Source: Patescibacteria group bacterium
GTDB lineage: Bacteria > Patescibacteriota > Dojkabacteria > JAKAPS01
Assembly: GCA_025450075.1 (NCBI GenBank)
Contig: JANWIC010000021.1
Location: 1-51,194 of the forward strand
Direction of reading: 5' to 3'
Length of the DNA stretch: 51,194 bases
Shown piece after piece: positions 25,900 through 33,482 of the stretch; the stretch's first letter is position 1; each line of letters starts with the position of its first letter. Below the pieces are notes generated by a model. It ran no database searches. It was not told the origin of the DNA and was given only the letters and a program-made list of their open reading frames with translations. A program made the position numbers and the translations under genes.

Positions 25900-27264
25900 T
25901 TATTCCGAATGTTTTGCAATATATTTGTGAAGGTTCTTGATTGCAATCCTTTTTTGTTCCATCGTGTCACGATCACGGATGGTAACAGTTTTATCAATAA
26001 GCGATTGATGGTCAATGGTAACACAAAGCGGTGTTCCAATCTCATCCTGTCTTCTATACCGTTTTCCAATGCTATCTTTTATATCTATATCAATCACAAA
26101 TCGGGATTGAAGAATACGATGAATACTCTTTGCAAGTGTTACAATCTCCGGGTTATTTGAGACCAAGGGAAGTATTGCCGCTTTGTAAGGAGCAAGAGAT
26201 GGCTTTAACTTCAACACTACCCTATTTTCTTCTTCTGTATATGCATCTAGAAGCAAGAATAAAAATGTTCTGTCTACTCCTCCCGATGTTTCAACAATCC
26301 ATGGAATGTATGATTCTTTTGTTTTCTCATCAAAGAATGAAAAATCTTTTCCGCTAAACTGAGAGTGGCGGGAAAGATCCCAATCCTGTCTCCAGTGTAT
26401 TCCTTCCCATTCTTTCCATCCGAATGGAGTTTTATACTCAATATCAAAAGCAATCTTGGCATAATGGGCGAGTTCATCTGGTTCATGTTGCCTGTAGCGT
26501 AGCCTGTCCTTGTGGTTAACAAGCGACTTATACCACTTCATCCGCTCCTCTTTCCAATAAGTAAACCATTTTTCCATTTCATCAGGATGTGTGAACCATT
26601 GTAAGTCCCATTGCTCAAATTCTCTTTGCCGAAAGAGAAAATTTCCGGGAGTAATTTCATTCCTGAATGCTTTTCCAATTTGAACAATTCCAAATGGAAT
26701 CTTTTTTCTCATAGAACGCTGGACATTTTCATAATCAAGATAAATTGTTTGACACGCTTCTCCTTTAAGAAATGTCTTTCGTTTCTCTCCCTCTATGACT
26801 CCTAGGGTCGTTTCGACCATTAGGTTAAAAGTACGGACAGGAGTGAGCTCTCCTTTGCATTCAGGACATACTATAGTATGGTTTTTGAAAACATGCGAGA
26901 TTCTTGCAATTCTGCTTTCAGAATCATCTTTTTCATCTTTAGAAAGAAATGCTTCTACAAGATGATCTGCTCTGAATCGCTTTTTACATGATTTGCAATC
27001 GACTAAAGGATCTGTAAAGTTTTGAATATGTCCGGATGCTTCCCACACTTTTGGGTGTGTAATAATAGATCCGTCAATCGGAACGATGTCATCATGCTCT
27101 TGTGTCATCCAGTGCATCCACGCATCTTTAATATTTTGCTTCATTCTTACTCCAAGAGGTCCGTAATCATAAAATCCCTGCATTGATCCATAGATTTCAG
27201 AATTCGGATAAACAAATCCTCTTTTTTTGCAAAGCTGTATTATTTTTTGTAATGTAGTATCCAT
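25900..27264 (-). CDS. glyS: Glycyl-tRNA synthetase (single-chain, dimeric type)
   Basis: 454-aa class II GlyRS of the alpha2 type found in archaea, eukaryotes and some bacteria, not the E. coli alpha2-beta2 enzyme. G-F-V-Y-P-N-S-E-I-Y-G at residues ~16-26 and Y-G-P-L-G-V-R-M-K mark the family start. A zinc-ribbon insertion is present (C-K-S-C around residue 89 and C-P-E-C near 134). Motif 2 is in F-R-N-E-I-T-P (~201-207) and motif 3 in E-T-S-G-G-V-D-R-T-F-L (~318-328). The C-terminal anticodon-binding domain is complete. Two glycine T-boxes precede it. The ATG at 27264 has no ribosome site; the strong one upstream serves a mini-frame instead. Confidence 0.94.
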   Translation of the reverse strand: MDTTLQKIIQLCKKRGFVYPNSEIYGSMQGFYDYGPLGVRMKQNIKDAWMHWMTQEHDDIVPIDGSIITHPKVWEASGHIQNFTDPLVDCKSCKKRFRADHLVEAFLSKDEKDDSESRIARISHVFKNHTIVCPECKGELTPVRTFNLMVETTLGVIEGEKRKTFLKGEACQTIYLDYENVQRSMRKKIPFGIVQIGKAFRNEITPGNFLFRQREFEQWDLQWFTHPDEMEKWFTYWKEERMKWYKSLVNHKDRLRYRQHEPDELAHYAKIAFDIEYKTPFGWKEWEGIHWRQDWDLSRHSQFSGKDFSFFDEKTKESYIPWIVETSGGVDRTFLFLLLDAYTEEENRVVLKLKPSLAPYKAAILPLVSNNPEIVTLAKSIHRILQSRFVIDIDIKDSIGKRYRRQDEIGTPLCVTIDHQSLIDKTVTIRDRDTMEQKRIAIKNLHKYIAKHSE

Positions 27265-27298
27265 AAATATAAAGTAATGTATAAAAGAATCGACAACA

Positions 27299-27325
27299 CT
27301 ATCTACCGTAGATTTGTCTTTGCAT
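27299..27325 (-). CDS. Possible leader mini-ORF before glyS
   Basis: AAAGGAGG (27331-27338), one of the best ribosome sites in the window, sits 5 nt before an ATG at 27325. That ATG opens only eight codons (M-Q-R-Q-I-Y-G-R) and then TAG. A second ATG at 27329 opens another eight-codon frame. Neither is in the glyS frame, which begins 35 nt beyond the stop. It may be a leader peptide that loads ribosomes for glyS by re-initiation, or the site may be a coincidence. Confidence 0.3.
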   Translation of the reverse strand: MQRQIYGR

Positions 27326-27351
27326 ACATGCCTCCTTTCATTTAAGACAAC

Positions 27352-27503
27352 AAAAAAGTCGTCCAGGATTAAATATCCAAGGACGACTTATGCCGTGGTT
27401 CCACCTTGCTTCAGTCTTCCAGTTTATTCCAGTTCAGAAAGACTGCACTTAATATATTGTGTATGCTCCCCATTTGCCAAATGGATCGTTGCTTTTTGGG
27501 GAT
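27352..27503 (-). promoter_or_regulatory. Glycine T-box riboswitch, gene-proximal copy
   Basis: Reading the minus strand: a short stem-loop CCATTTGGCAAATGG followed by GGGGA (containing Gly codons GGG/GGA), a linker, then the T-box core AAGGTGGAACCACGG (27393-27407). Its bulge TGGA would pair with a TCCA tRNA end, matching the usual U73 of bacterial tRNA-Gly. A long terminator stem (AAGTCGTCC ... GGACGACTT, 27352-27389) and a T run follow. Stem I is much shorter than in Bacillus glyQS. Confidence 0.85.
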
Positions 27504-27645
27504 AAAAAAAGTCCCCATCTAGGGACGAGTATGAATAATGACTCGCGGTTCCACCCTAGTTAGTTACCTGTCAAAACTGCTTAAGATAGCTCACTTGTTT
27601 GGTTGCAATTCCCCTCTTGCCAAAGGAGGATCATAACTGCGGGAA
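27504..27645 (-). promoter_or_regulatory. Glycine T-box riboswitch, promoter-proximal copy
   Basis: It has the same order as the second copy: a stem-loop around TTTGGCAA followed by GGGGA, a linker, and the near-canonical T-box AGGGTGGAACCGCGAG (27542-27557) with bulge TGGA at 27550-27553. The terminator is GTCCC/GGGAC followed by seven T (27504-27526). The two leaders stand head to tail before glyS, so a transcript must pass two tRNA-Gly checkpoints to reach the gene. Confidence 0.87.
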
Positions 27646-27646
27646 G

Positions 27647-27676
27647 ATTATACTATATGTATAGGAAGAGAGGCAA
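27647..27676 (-). promoter_or_regulatory. Promoter of the tandem T-box/glyS unit
   Basis: TTGCCT (27671-27676) and TATAAT (27647-27652) on the minus strand with an 18-nt gap. It places the RNA start just ahead of the first T-box. Confidence 0.65.
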
Positions 27677-27744
27677 GAAATATAGTATAATTGACTGGTT
27701 CATGTTGACTGGTTAGTATATCGTTATAAGTATAATAAAGCGAA

Positions 27745-28563
27745 ATGGAAAATCAATCACAACAAGATTTGCATGAAGATGTACCTGGAAGGGAATTAAG
27801 AGATGAGCTGAATGCTTCTACGAAGGAACTATATGCTGTAATGGCAGCTATTAATGCCAGAAGGTATCCAAATGGTCCTCATGAGCTTCCGCCTGATGAT
27901 TATAATAAGGCTATTGGTGTTATTACCCTATTACAAAGGAGATATGGTCTCCCTTTTATATTAATGGAAAATTCCGTTACTCGTATTAATACAATTACTG
28001 AACCTTCAGAACGACTTTTGTTACCCCGTATTCAAACATTAAGATCAAAAGCACAGATATTAGCTAAAATGAGAAGAAATATGCAGGAAGATCAAGAATA
28101 TAGACAAATATTGTCTGATTTAGCGAAAGAAGGTATATATTTTGCCATTCTGTTGTCAGATAGAAAATCAGCTGGAATATACTTCTCGCAAGATCCAAAT
28201 AATTTAATGACTCATGATGAAATCAGAGAAGCCTTAATTGTACAAAATAAATACAATACATCATTTCCATGTGTATCAGGAATGTTAGTGAAAAGAAATG
28301 ATGGAGGTTTTACATTAATTACCGATGAAGTTACTATGATATGGCCGGAACATGTTATTCCAAGTTCCAGGAAAACTGGTAAGGTTCCGACGATAAGTGT
28401 GGGAGTATTTGATGTTACAAAAAATCAATTAAAAGATACTTTAACTTATGCTTTGGTTGGAACGAAAGATGGTCATATTATCTATGCTGAGGAACATAAA
28501 CGTTTTAGGAGAGAGCGAGAGGATGCATATAAACGATGGATAGTACAAAGTTTATATAAATAA
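27745..28563 (+). CDS. Orphan protein, 272 aa
   Basis: Soluble, strongly charged protein, not recognised. The N-terminal half is helical. The C-terminal half has strands I-Y-F-A-I-L-L-S-D-R-K-S-A-G-I-Y and V-P-T-I-S-V-G-V-F-D-V and ends in a basic R/K-rich helix. A TATAAT box (27731-27736) stands 8 nt before the ATG, so translation is probably leaderless. It is a single-gene unit between the glyS leader and the convergent cupin operon. Confidence 0.55.
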   Translation: MENQSQQDLHEDVPGRELRDELNASTKELYAVMAAINARRYPNGPHELPPDDYNKAIGVITLLQRRYGLPFILMENSVTRINTITEPSERLLLPRIQTLRSKAQILAKMRRNMQEDQEYRQILSDLAKEGIYFAILLSDRKSAGIYFSQDPNNLMTHDEIREALIVQNKYNTSFPCVSGMLVKRNDGGFTLITDEVTMIWPEHVIPSSRKTGKVPTISVGVFDVTKNQLKDTLTYALVGTKDGHIIYAEEHKRFRREREDAYKRWIVQSLYK

Positions 28564-28664
28564 GTTTGATTCAACATATCACTCTAATAGGAATCGGAAC
28601 TATGCTTTTATGGGTAGATGCTTTGATGTCTAATATCACGCTATCTTTCTACAAAATAAATAAT

Positions 28665-29000
28665 CTACACTTTGATTTCTGTTGTTCCCCCTTCTGCCGG
28701 AGTGATAGCAACAACAATTTCTCCACTCCCTTGAATTACATACGGGTTACCTTCTTCAAGGTACAAGATATCATCTTTTTTTAAAATCACGCTTTCATTA
28801 TTATAAGTAACAGAAAATTCTCCTAAGATTACATATATAGCTTCTGTTTGACTTCGATTTATCGCGACACCTTCCTTTGGATACCGTTCCCCATTCATTT
28901 CAACATGTGCAAAAAAAACTCGCTTATCAAGTGATGGTAAATAAGTTGTTACCGTTGCACCGCCACTAATAGGTCGAGGAGATTGTTTAAATGTTTTCAT
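28665..29000 (-). CDS. Cupin-domain protein
   Basis: 111-aa single cupin barrel. The central part (T-E-A-I-Y-V-I-L-G-E-F-S-V-T then I-L-K-K-D-D-I-L-Y-L-E-E-G-N-P-Y-V-I-Q-G) follows the cupin_2 pattern, but the usual metal-binding His pair of motif 1 is missing (Q-T-E-A instead), so it may bind a ligand rather than act as a metal enzyme. It starts immediately after the M24 gene (no gap) and closes the four-gene operon. Role in that pathway unknown; binding, isomerisation or epimerisation of the product would all suit the fold. Confidence 0.7.
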   Translation of the reverse strand: MKTFKQSPRPISGGATVTTYLPSLDKRVFFAHVEMNGERYPKEGVAINRSQTEAIYVILGEFSVTYNNESVILKKDDILYLEEGNPYVIQGSGEIVVAITPAEGGTTEIKV

Positions 29001-30185
29001 TTAATAAGTAATAAAATACATAGATTCTTGTTTACTTGTAGTTACTTGAACACTATTATTTTTTACTAATAAATTGATCTCACTTCTAATACCAAATTCC
29101 CCAGGTATATATACTCCCGGTTCTATTGTCCCCAGGTGATTATTCATAATTTGTCGGTCATCTATGTTTTCATAATTATCAAAATGTACCAAGTTTCCAT
29201 GTACAAAGGTGCCTAAGCTGTGACCCAATCTATGGGTAAAATACTCTCCATAGCCATCTGCATTTATTGAATCTCTTGCAGCTTTATCCACTTCCCAACC
29301 ATAAACTGGCTCTCCTTTTTTAATTCTTTTTTCTAATAGTTTTACAGCTGTATCTCTTCCTCGAAGAGCAGAATTAAATGCATTTTCAATTTTTGTAGGA
29401 AGTTTATATCCACGATAGAACATCCATGTTATATCAGCATAAATACTTCCTGTTTCCTTCAGTTTTGCCCACATATCAATCAATAGCAAATCTCCTTTTT
29501 TAAATGGAAGAGAGTTATCTTTGGTAGGTAAATAATGTGGTCGAGCAGCATTTGCATTTATATTAATTTCAGGCTCGTAAATAGTTTCCATATTTTTCTC
29601 TGCAGTAATCCTTAAGATTGCTTGTTGAATGGAATATTCAGAAACCTCTTTACCTTTTCGAAGATTACTTTCAACTTCAGAAATAGCATCTTTTCTAATT
29701 TCATCTAACAAAACAGCAGCCTTCAGATGTGAATCTACTTGCTGGTCGTTTAAGCCACCTACTTCTTGAAGAAGATTTCCAGATGAAATGACATCGATTC
29801 CTAGTGACTTTACTACATCTATTATTCCAGCATCCACTTTAGAAATATGAGGTATTTTGCTTTGTGGAGAATACTCCATTGCAATAACCTTAAACTTACT
29901 CAGCACTTCCTTTGTCAAAGTTAAAAATTCATCATAGCTATGATATGTTAACTCGTTAATCCTAAGATCTGAAAATCCCCCATCTACACCACTATGAATT
30001 AATTTGGGAGAATCATTATTAGGAATAACTAGAAATGTTCTTCTAGATGCAATAATTTTTTCTTCAATAAAATTATCAAAAAATTCATTTCTATCAATAA
30101 ATTGATAAATTACCCATGCATCAATTCTGTTTTGTTTTAAATATACCTGGGCTTTTTGTATTTTTTCTTGTAGAGATTTTTTCAT
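29001..30185 (-). CDS. M24-family peptidase (Xaa-Pro aminopeptidase/creatinase fold)
   Basis: 394-aa 'pita-bread' metalloprotein with the creatinase-type N-domain (~1-150) and a catalytic domain with all five metal ligands: Asp237 (L-L-I-D-M-W-A), Asp251 (Y-A-D-I-T-W), His322 (R-L-G-H-S-L-G-T), Glu355 (T-I-E-P-G-V-Y) and Glu369 (I-R-S-E-I-N). It is therefore probably an active hydrolase that cuts an N-terminal residue, often before Pro, or a related C-N bond. It is the third gene of an operon with two paralogous unknown proteins and a cupin, so it may trim or break down the small peptide-like product they handle. Confidence 0.85.
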   Translation of the reverse strand: MKKSLQEKIQKAQVYLKQNRIDAWVIYQFIDRNEFFDNFIEEKIIASRRTFLVIPNNDSPKLIHSGVDGGFSDLRINELTYHSYDEFLTLTKEVLSKFKVIAMEYSPQSKIPHISKVDAGIIDVVKSLGIDVISSGNLLQEVGGLNDQQVDSHLKAAVLLDEIRKDAISEVESNLRKGKEVSEYSIQQAILRITAEKNMETIYEPEININANAARPHYLPTKDNSLPFKKGDLLLIDMWAKLKETGSIYADITWMFYRGYKLPTKIENAFNSALRGRDTAVKLLEKRIKKGEPVYGWEVDKAARDSINADGYGEYFTHRLGHSLGTFVHGNLVHFDNYENIDDRQIMNNHLGTIEPGVYIPGEFGIRSEINLLVKNNSVQVTTSKQESMYFITY

Positions 30186-30232
30186 ATATAAAATGACTAA
30201 ATTAAGAATTTACTATTAATTTCCTTTAAAAC

Positions 30233-31705
30233 TTATTCTCGACCTCCTTCGTAACCACCTTGAACCCTTATGTTAGCTGATCCAGTATATGCGCATGCAA
30301 GACCTTCAACTGCAGTCCCATCCCCTGTAAGAGTAATAGCATTCTCATTCCAATGTTGCATAATCCAGTTATGCATTGCAATATATGTTCCTGCATCATT
30401 AGCTAATTCCTGGGAAATAGTATCATTATTTACTGGAAGCCCTTTTCTAGGTAACCAAAAATCTCTTATCATTGGTAGGCGTTGACTTTCATGTCTTCGT
30501 CGTGCATTGACTAATCCTATTTCTCCACTTCGGCTTACGTACTCTTTTTTACCAATTTCTACTAACTTTTTCCATGTCTCATACCCATTTACTAAAAGAT
30601 TGGTTACTCCTATATACCTGGCAATTGGGGTCAAAGAAGAATTTGAAGTACCTATCAACCTAAGATCATAACTACCGGGCGTTCTTCCGGGACTTATTTC
30701 TATTGTTGTATCTTCATTATATTCTTCTTTAATTATTTGTTGTAAAGCTTGGAGTATAAGTAATCCGCTTTTATTTGTTCTTTCATTAAATGCTTCAATA
30801 CTTGGCATTCCTCTTAAAGCTCCATCATATGCTTCAAAATCTCCTAATGCGAAAGTTATATCTACTGGTATTCCTCTTGCATGGAGTAATGGTAATATAG
30901 CACGAAGTCCATCTAGAGTATTTTGTGCCGTCCAAGGAATATTGGTTCCTAATTCAGTTCCATCCACAAATTTTATGGAATTTGAAGATGGATCCCAAAT
31001 ATATTCATCATGAGGACACGTTGGTATTACTATTTGTAATCTTTCATGCTGTGCAATAACTCTTTCAATCATTTGATTGATTCGATAGATAGTATGTCCA
31101 CCGGGATTGACCATAAAATTCATTCCTGGCTGTATAACATATTCAATTCCAGTGAAGTCGGTAAATCTTCTTCCAAAGGGACTACGATAGTATTGGTCAA
31201 ACCATTGCGAAGAGAAATGAAGCTCTCTTGAGATACCAGTTTCAGCAAGAATGCTATTTGTAAAATCTCGTAACATTTTTTCAGTCATTCTATCAACCTC
31301 TACCTCGTTTGCTAGGTAAAGAACATCATATCCCCTGTTCTCCCCTATCCAATGAGGCTTTTGTGCTTGAGTAGATAAAGGATTTCTGGTATATCTCTTA
31401 TCGCGATGTGTCAAAAATGGCATAGTCGCAATCACAACTCTTTTGATATCCCCAATTGGATAATCAGAAATATCTTCTCCATTTTCAATAACTATAACAT
31501 TTACTTTTCCATTATAATTTTTCCTTTCGAAAAAAGTTTTCCCATCAGGTCCAATTTCTGTTTGCCTTTGTTGTAGAGCGTTTAATAAATGCTCAGTTAT
31601 CGGATCATTTTGATACAATACTAATTCAATTGACTGTAAAGGAGGTCTAGTTTCAGTTTCATTAGTAATAATACCTGTTTCTGATTTTATTGAATTTTTG
31701 TTCAT
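30233..31705 (-). CDS. Unknown ~490-aa protein, paralogue of the preceding gene product
   Basis: I do not recognise this family. The C-terminal ~290 residues align by eye with the neighbour at 31735-33255. Shared points: W-F/Y-x-x-Y/F-x-x-x-P-F-x-R, then I-V-I-P-T-C-P-x-D, N-T-L-D-x-L-R-x-x-L-P-x-L, F-A-x-G-D-x-E-x-Y, a G-Y/F-x-T-W segment, and a C-terminal R-V-x-G-G-Y-x-G-G. The invariant Cys, Asp/Glu and His/Asp positions look like a catalytic site. No signal peptide or membrane segment. A remote likeness of the P-T-C-P strand and the following helix to isocyanide synthases (DIT1/PvcA) crossed my mind but is too weak to use as a call. Confidence 0.6.
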   Translation of the reverse strand: MNKNSIKSETGIITNETETRPPLQSIELVLYQNDPITEHLLNALQQRQTEIGPDGKTFFERKNYNGKVNVIVIENGEDISDYPIGDIKRVVIATMPFLTHRDKRYTRNPLSTQAQKPHWIGENRGYDVLYLANEVEVDRMTEKMLRDFTNSILAETGISRELHFSSQWFDQYYRSPFGRRFTDFTGIEYVIQPGMNFMVNPGGHTIYRINQMIERVIAQHERLQIVIPTCPHDEYIWDPSSNSIKFVDGTELGTNIPWTAQNTLDGLRAILPLLHARGIPVDITFALGDFEAYDGALRGMPSIEAFNERTNKSGLLILQALQQIIKEEYNEDTTIEISPGRTPGSYDLRLIGTSNSSLTPIARYIGVTNLLVNGYETWKKLVEIGKKEYVSRSGEIGLVNARRRHESQRLPMIRDFWLPRKGLPVNNDTISQELANDAGTYIAMHNWIMQHWNENAITLTGDGTAVEGLACAYTGSANIRVQGGYEGGRE

Positions 31706-31734
31706 AAATTATAATTATGTAAACAAAGGAGAAG

Positions 31735-33255
31735 TTAATTTCCACCTATATACCCACCTTCAACTCTTAAAGTTGCTGATTGCAAAACTTCGCTTCCAAT
31801 CTTTTCAATGCTACTTGCATCGCCGGTTATCACTAATCCATTCCTACTAATCGCCATAGCGAATGTATGTAAAGCGACATAGTTAGCCATGTCTTTCATA
31901 AATTCTTCTCTAATAAGCTCCTCTGTTGTTGGTAAATTTTTTTGCATGAGCCAGAACATGATCATTTGCTTTCTATTTTCAAAAGCTTCATCTACTAAAG
32001 ATCGGAATTTAGGATCATGCTCATATCTATTTCTAAAAACTTGAGCGGCATCTGGTAACATCTTTTCATTCCAGGTGTTAAAACCTCCTTGTATAAATCT
32101 GGTAATGCCTTGTACTATAATTTCCGGTTCCCCGTTTGAACTGGAAATTTTTATTACATTTGTCTTGCAGGCATTGCTTTCATCTTGAGATTGTTCTTCG
32201 ACTACATTATATTCGCCTGGCCAAATTGATTTTAAAATTGCTTGAGCATGATTCGCAATTGTCCTTTGAGTGATATTTAAATCTCCAATAAATTGGTCAA
32301 TAGTTTTTCCCCTAGTATAACCTGCGTAACCTTCGTAATCTCCTGTCGCAAAGGTTATTCTTGGAGTTATTCCTTGTGCTTTTAACATTGGAAGAACTAC
32401 ACGCAGTGCATCTAAAGTGTTCATGTGTGTCCAAGTAAGTTTTCCTTCCGGATCTTCTGTAGTAGTTGGTAGGTATTTTGTTTGTCTCAAAGATTCAATC
32501 CAATAAGCACTATCAAATGGGCATGTTGGAATTACAATTTCAAGCCTACCTGTTTTTCTAGCTTCATTTAAAACTGCATCTATTCTTTTTCTTTCTTCAT
32601 CAGAGGGTGATATAACTAAACTTAAACCCTCTATTTGAGCTGGAGATCCGCCACTTGTTGGAAATGTTCGCGTAAAAGGATTCTTTTTAAAGTTCTTATA
32701 CCACGAAGTCGGTAAAACAGATGCAAAACGTCTATCAGCATCTGAGACAATCACTCCTACTAAATCTTTCCTTACTCCATCTCCCTTAGCCTTGCCATTT
32801 TTTGCAACAACATTTCCATTTATAAAATATTGACCATCTATATCTACACCATTATCGATCCAGAGTGGAATTTTTCTACATTTAGTCCTATCTGGAGTGT
32901 AGTTTGTTGTTTGGTTATTTAAAACTGCAGTTGCCAATATTATTTTTGTTGCAGGATCCCCCGTCAAGTTTATTTCTGAAAGTTTCATACCTTTATTAAG
33001 TACAATTACTTCAACTTTTATTGGAGGCTCTTTTTTATTAGCAACAGTTAATATTCCTTCAAGATACCCATCTTCCCCAGGCATTAGATTACTACTCCCA
33101 TACAGAGCTTTGTTAATAATGTCAAGGTTATCATCATCTTCAGATATAATAATTTGAAGAGTATGTGAGCATGGAGATAACTCAAGAATTGAAGAATATT
33201 CTATTTCATAAGTTGCCCGTCTTTCAACAGTTTGATCTTCATTGGTTATTGACAT
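31735..33255 (-). CDS. Unknown ~506-aa protein, first gene of an attenuated operon
   Basis: I take the ATG at 33255 (M-S-I-T-N-E-D-Q). The longer frame up to 33312 would read through a terminator-like hairpin. The protein pairs with the next gene as a diverged paralogue: they share I-V-I-P-T-C-P-F-D, N-T-L-D-A-L-R-V-V-L-P-M-L, F-A-T-G-D-Y-E-G-Y and the final R-V-E-G-G-Y-I-G-G, while the N-terminal ~200 residues differ more. Paralogue pairs encoded side by side often form a heteromer. Function unknown; its partners (M24 peptidase, cupin) suggest small-molecule or peptide chemistry. Family not recognised. Confidence 0.6.
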   Translation of the reverse strand: MSITNEDQTVERRATYEIEYSSILELSPCSHTLQIIISEDDDNLDIINKALYGSSNLMPGEDGYLEGILTVANKKEPPIKVEVIVLNKGMKLSEINLTGDPATKIILATAVLNNQTTNYTPDRTKCRKIPLWIDNGVDIDGQYFINGNVVAKNGKAKGDGVRKDLVGVIVSDADRRFASVLPTSWYKNFKKNPFTRTFPTSGGSPAQIEGLSLVISPSDEERKRIDAVLNEARKTGRLEIVIPTCPFDSAYWIESLRQTKYLPTTTEDPEGKLTWTHMNTLDALRVVLPMLKAQGITPRITFATGDYEGYAGYTRGKTIDQFIGDLNITQRTIANHAQAILKSIWPGEYNVVEEQSQDESNACKTNVIKISSSNGEPEIIVQGITRFIQGGFNTWNEKMLPDAAQVFRNRYEHDPKFRSLVDEAFENRKQMIMFWLMQKNLPTTEELIREEFMKDMANYVALHTFAMAISRNGLVITGDASSIEKIGSEVLQSATLRVEGGYIGGN

Positions 33256-33272
33256 AAGAACGAATTTAAAAT

Positions 33273-33320
33273 AAAAAAATCTCCTTTCGGAGATCTGGAT
33301 GTAAGTAAACAAATATCTCC
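33273..33320 (-). promoter_or_regulatory. Attenuator-like leader of the four-gene operon
   Basis: The leader has three complementary blocks on the minus strand: GGAGAT (33315-33320), ATCTCC (33289-33294) and GGAGAT (33279-33284). The last two form a short hairpin with a GAAA-type loop and seven T (33273-33279), a terminator. The first could pair with the middle block and prevent it. The preceding GTTGTAGCTTCTGCGGAG only loosely recalls a T-box and lacks the TGGN bulge, so the sensed signal is unknown. Confidence 0.6.
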
Positions 33321-33403
33321 GCAGAAGCTACAACCTAATAAAAGGGAGTAGAATAGCTGCGTTAATAATTGTATTTACAGTTTTTGTACACATAGTGAAC
33401 GGT

Positions 33404-33433
33404 ATTATATACCCATCATATATTTTTTGTCAA
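33404..33433 (-). promoter_or_regulatory. Strong promoter of the four-gene operon
   Basis: Perfect TTGACA (33428-33433) and TATAAT (33404-33409) on the minus strand, 18-nt gap. About 140 nt of leader RNA separates it from the first start codon. It is divergent from the DHH-gene promoter. Confidence 0.75.
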
Positions 33434-33444
33434 ATTTTAATAGA

Positions 33445-33473
33445 TTGGACTTTTTTAATTCTTATCGTATAAT
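33445..33473 (+). promoter_or_regulatory. Promoter of the DHH gene, leaderless
   Basis: TTGGAC (33445-33450), 17-nt gap, TATAAT (33468-33473). The ATG follows 9 nt later, so RNA starts at or within a few bases of the start codon. Confidence 0.7.
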
Positions 33474-33482
33474 CTCAACAAT

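Noticed and set aside
30233-33255. Isocyanide synthase (DIT1/PvcA) or cyclodipeptide synthase identity for the paralogue pair
   Set aside because: Only a P-T-C-P strand and one helix look vaguely alike; length and other motifs do not fit well enough to name it.
33295-33345. A third T-box family member before the four-gene operon
   Set aside because: The TGGN bulge and the flanking GG/CC core are missing; only the terminator/antiterminator logic is shared.
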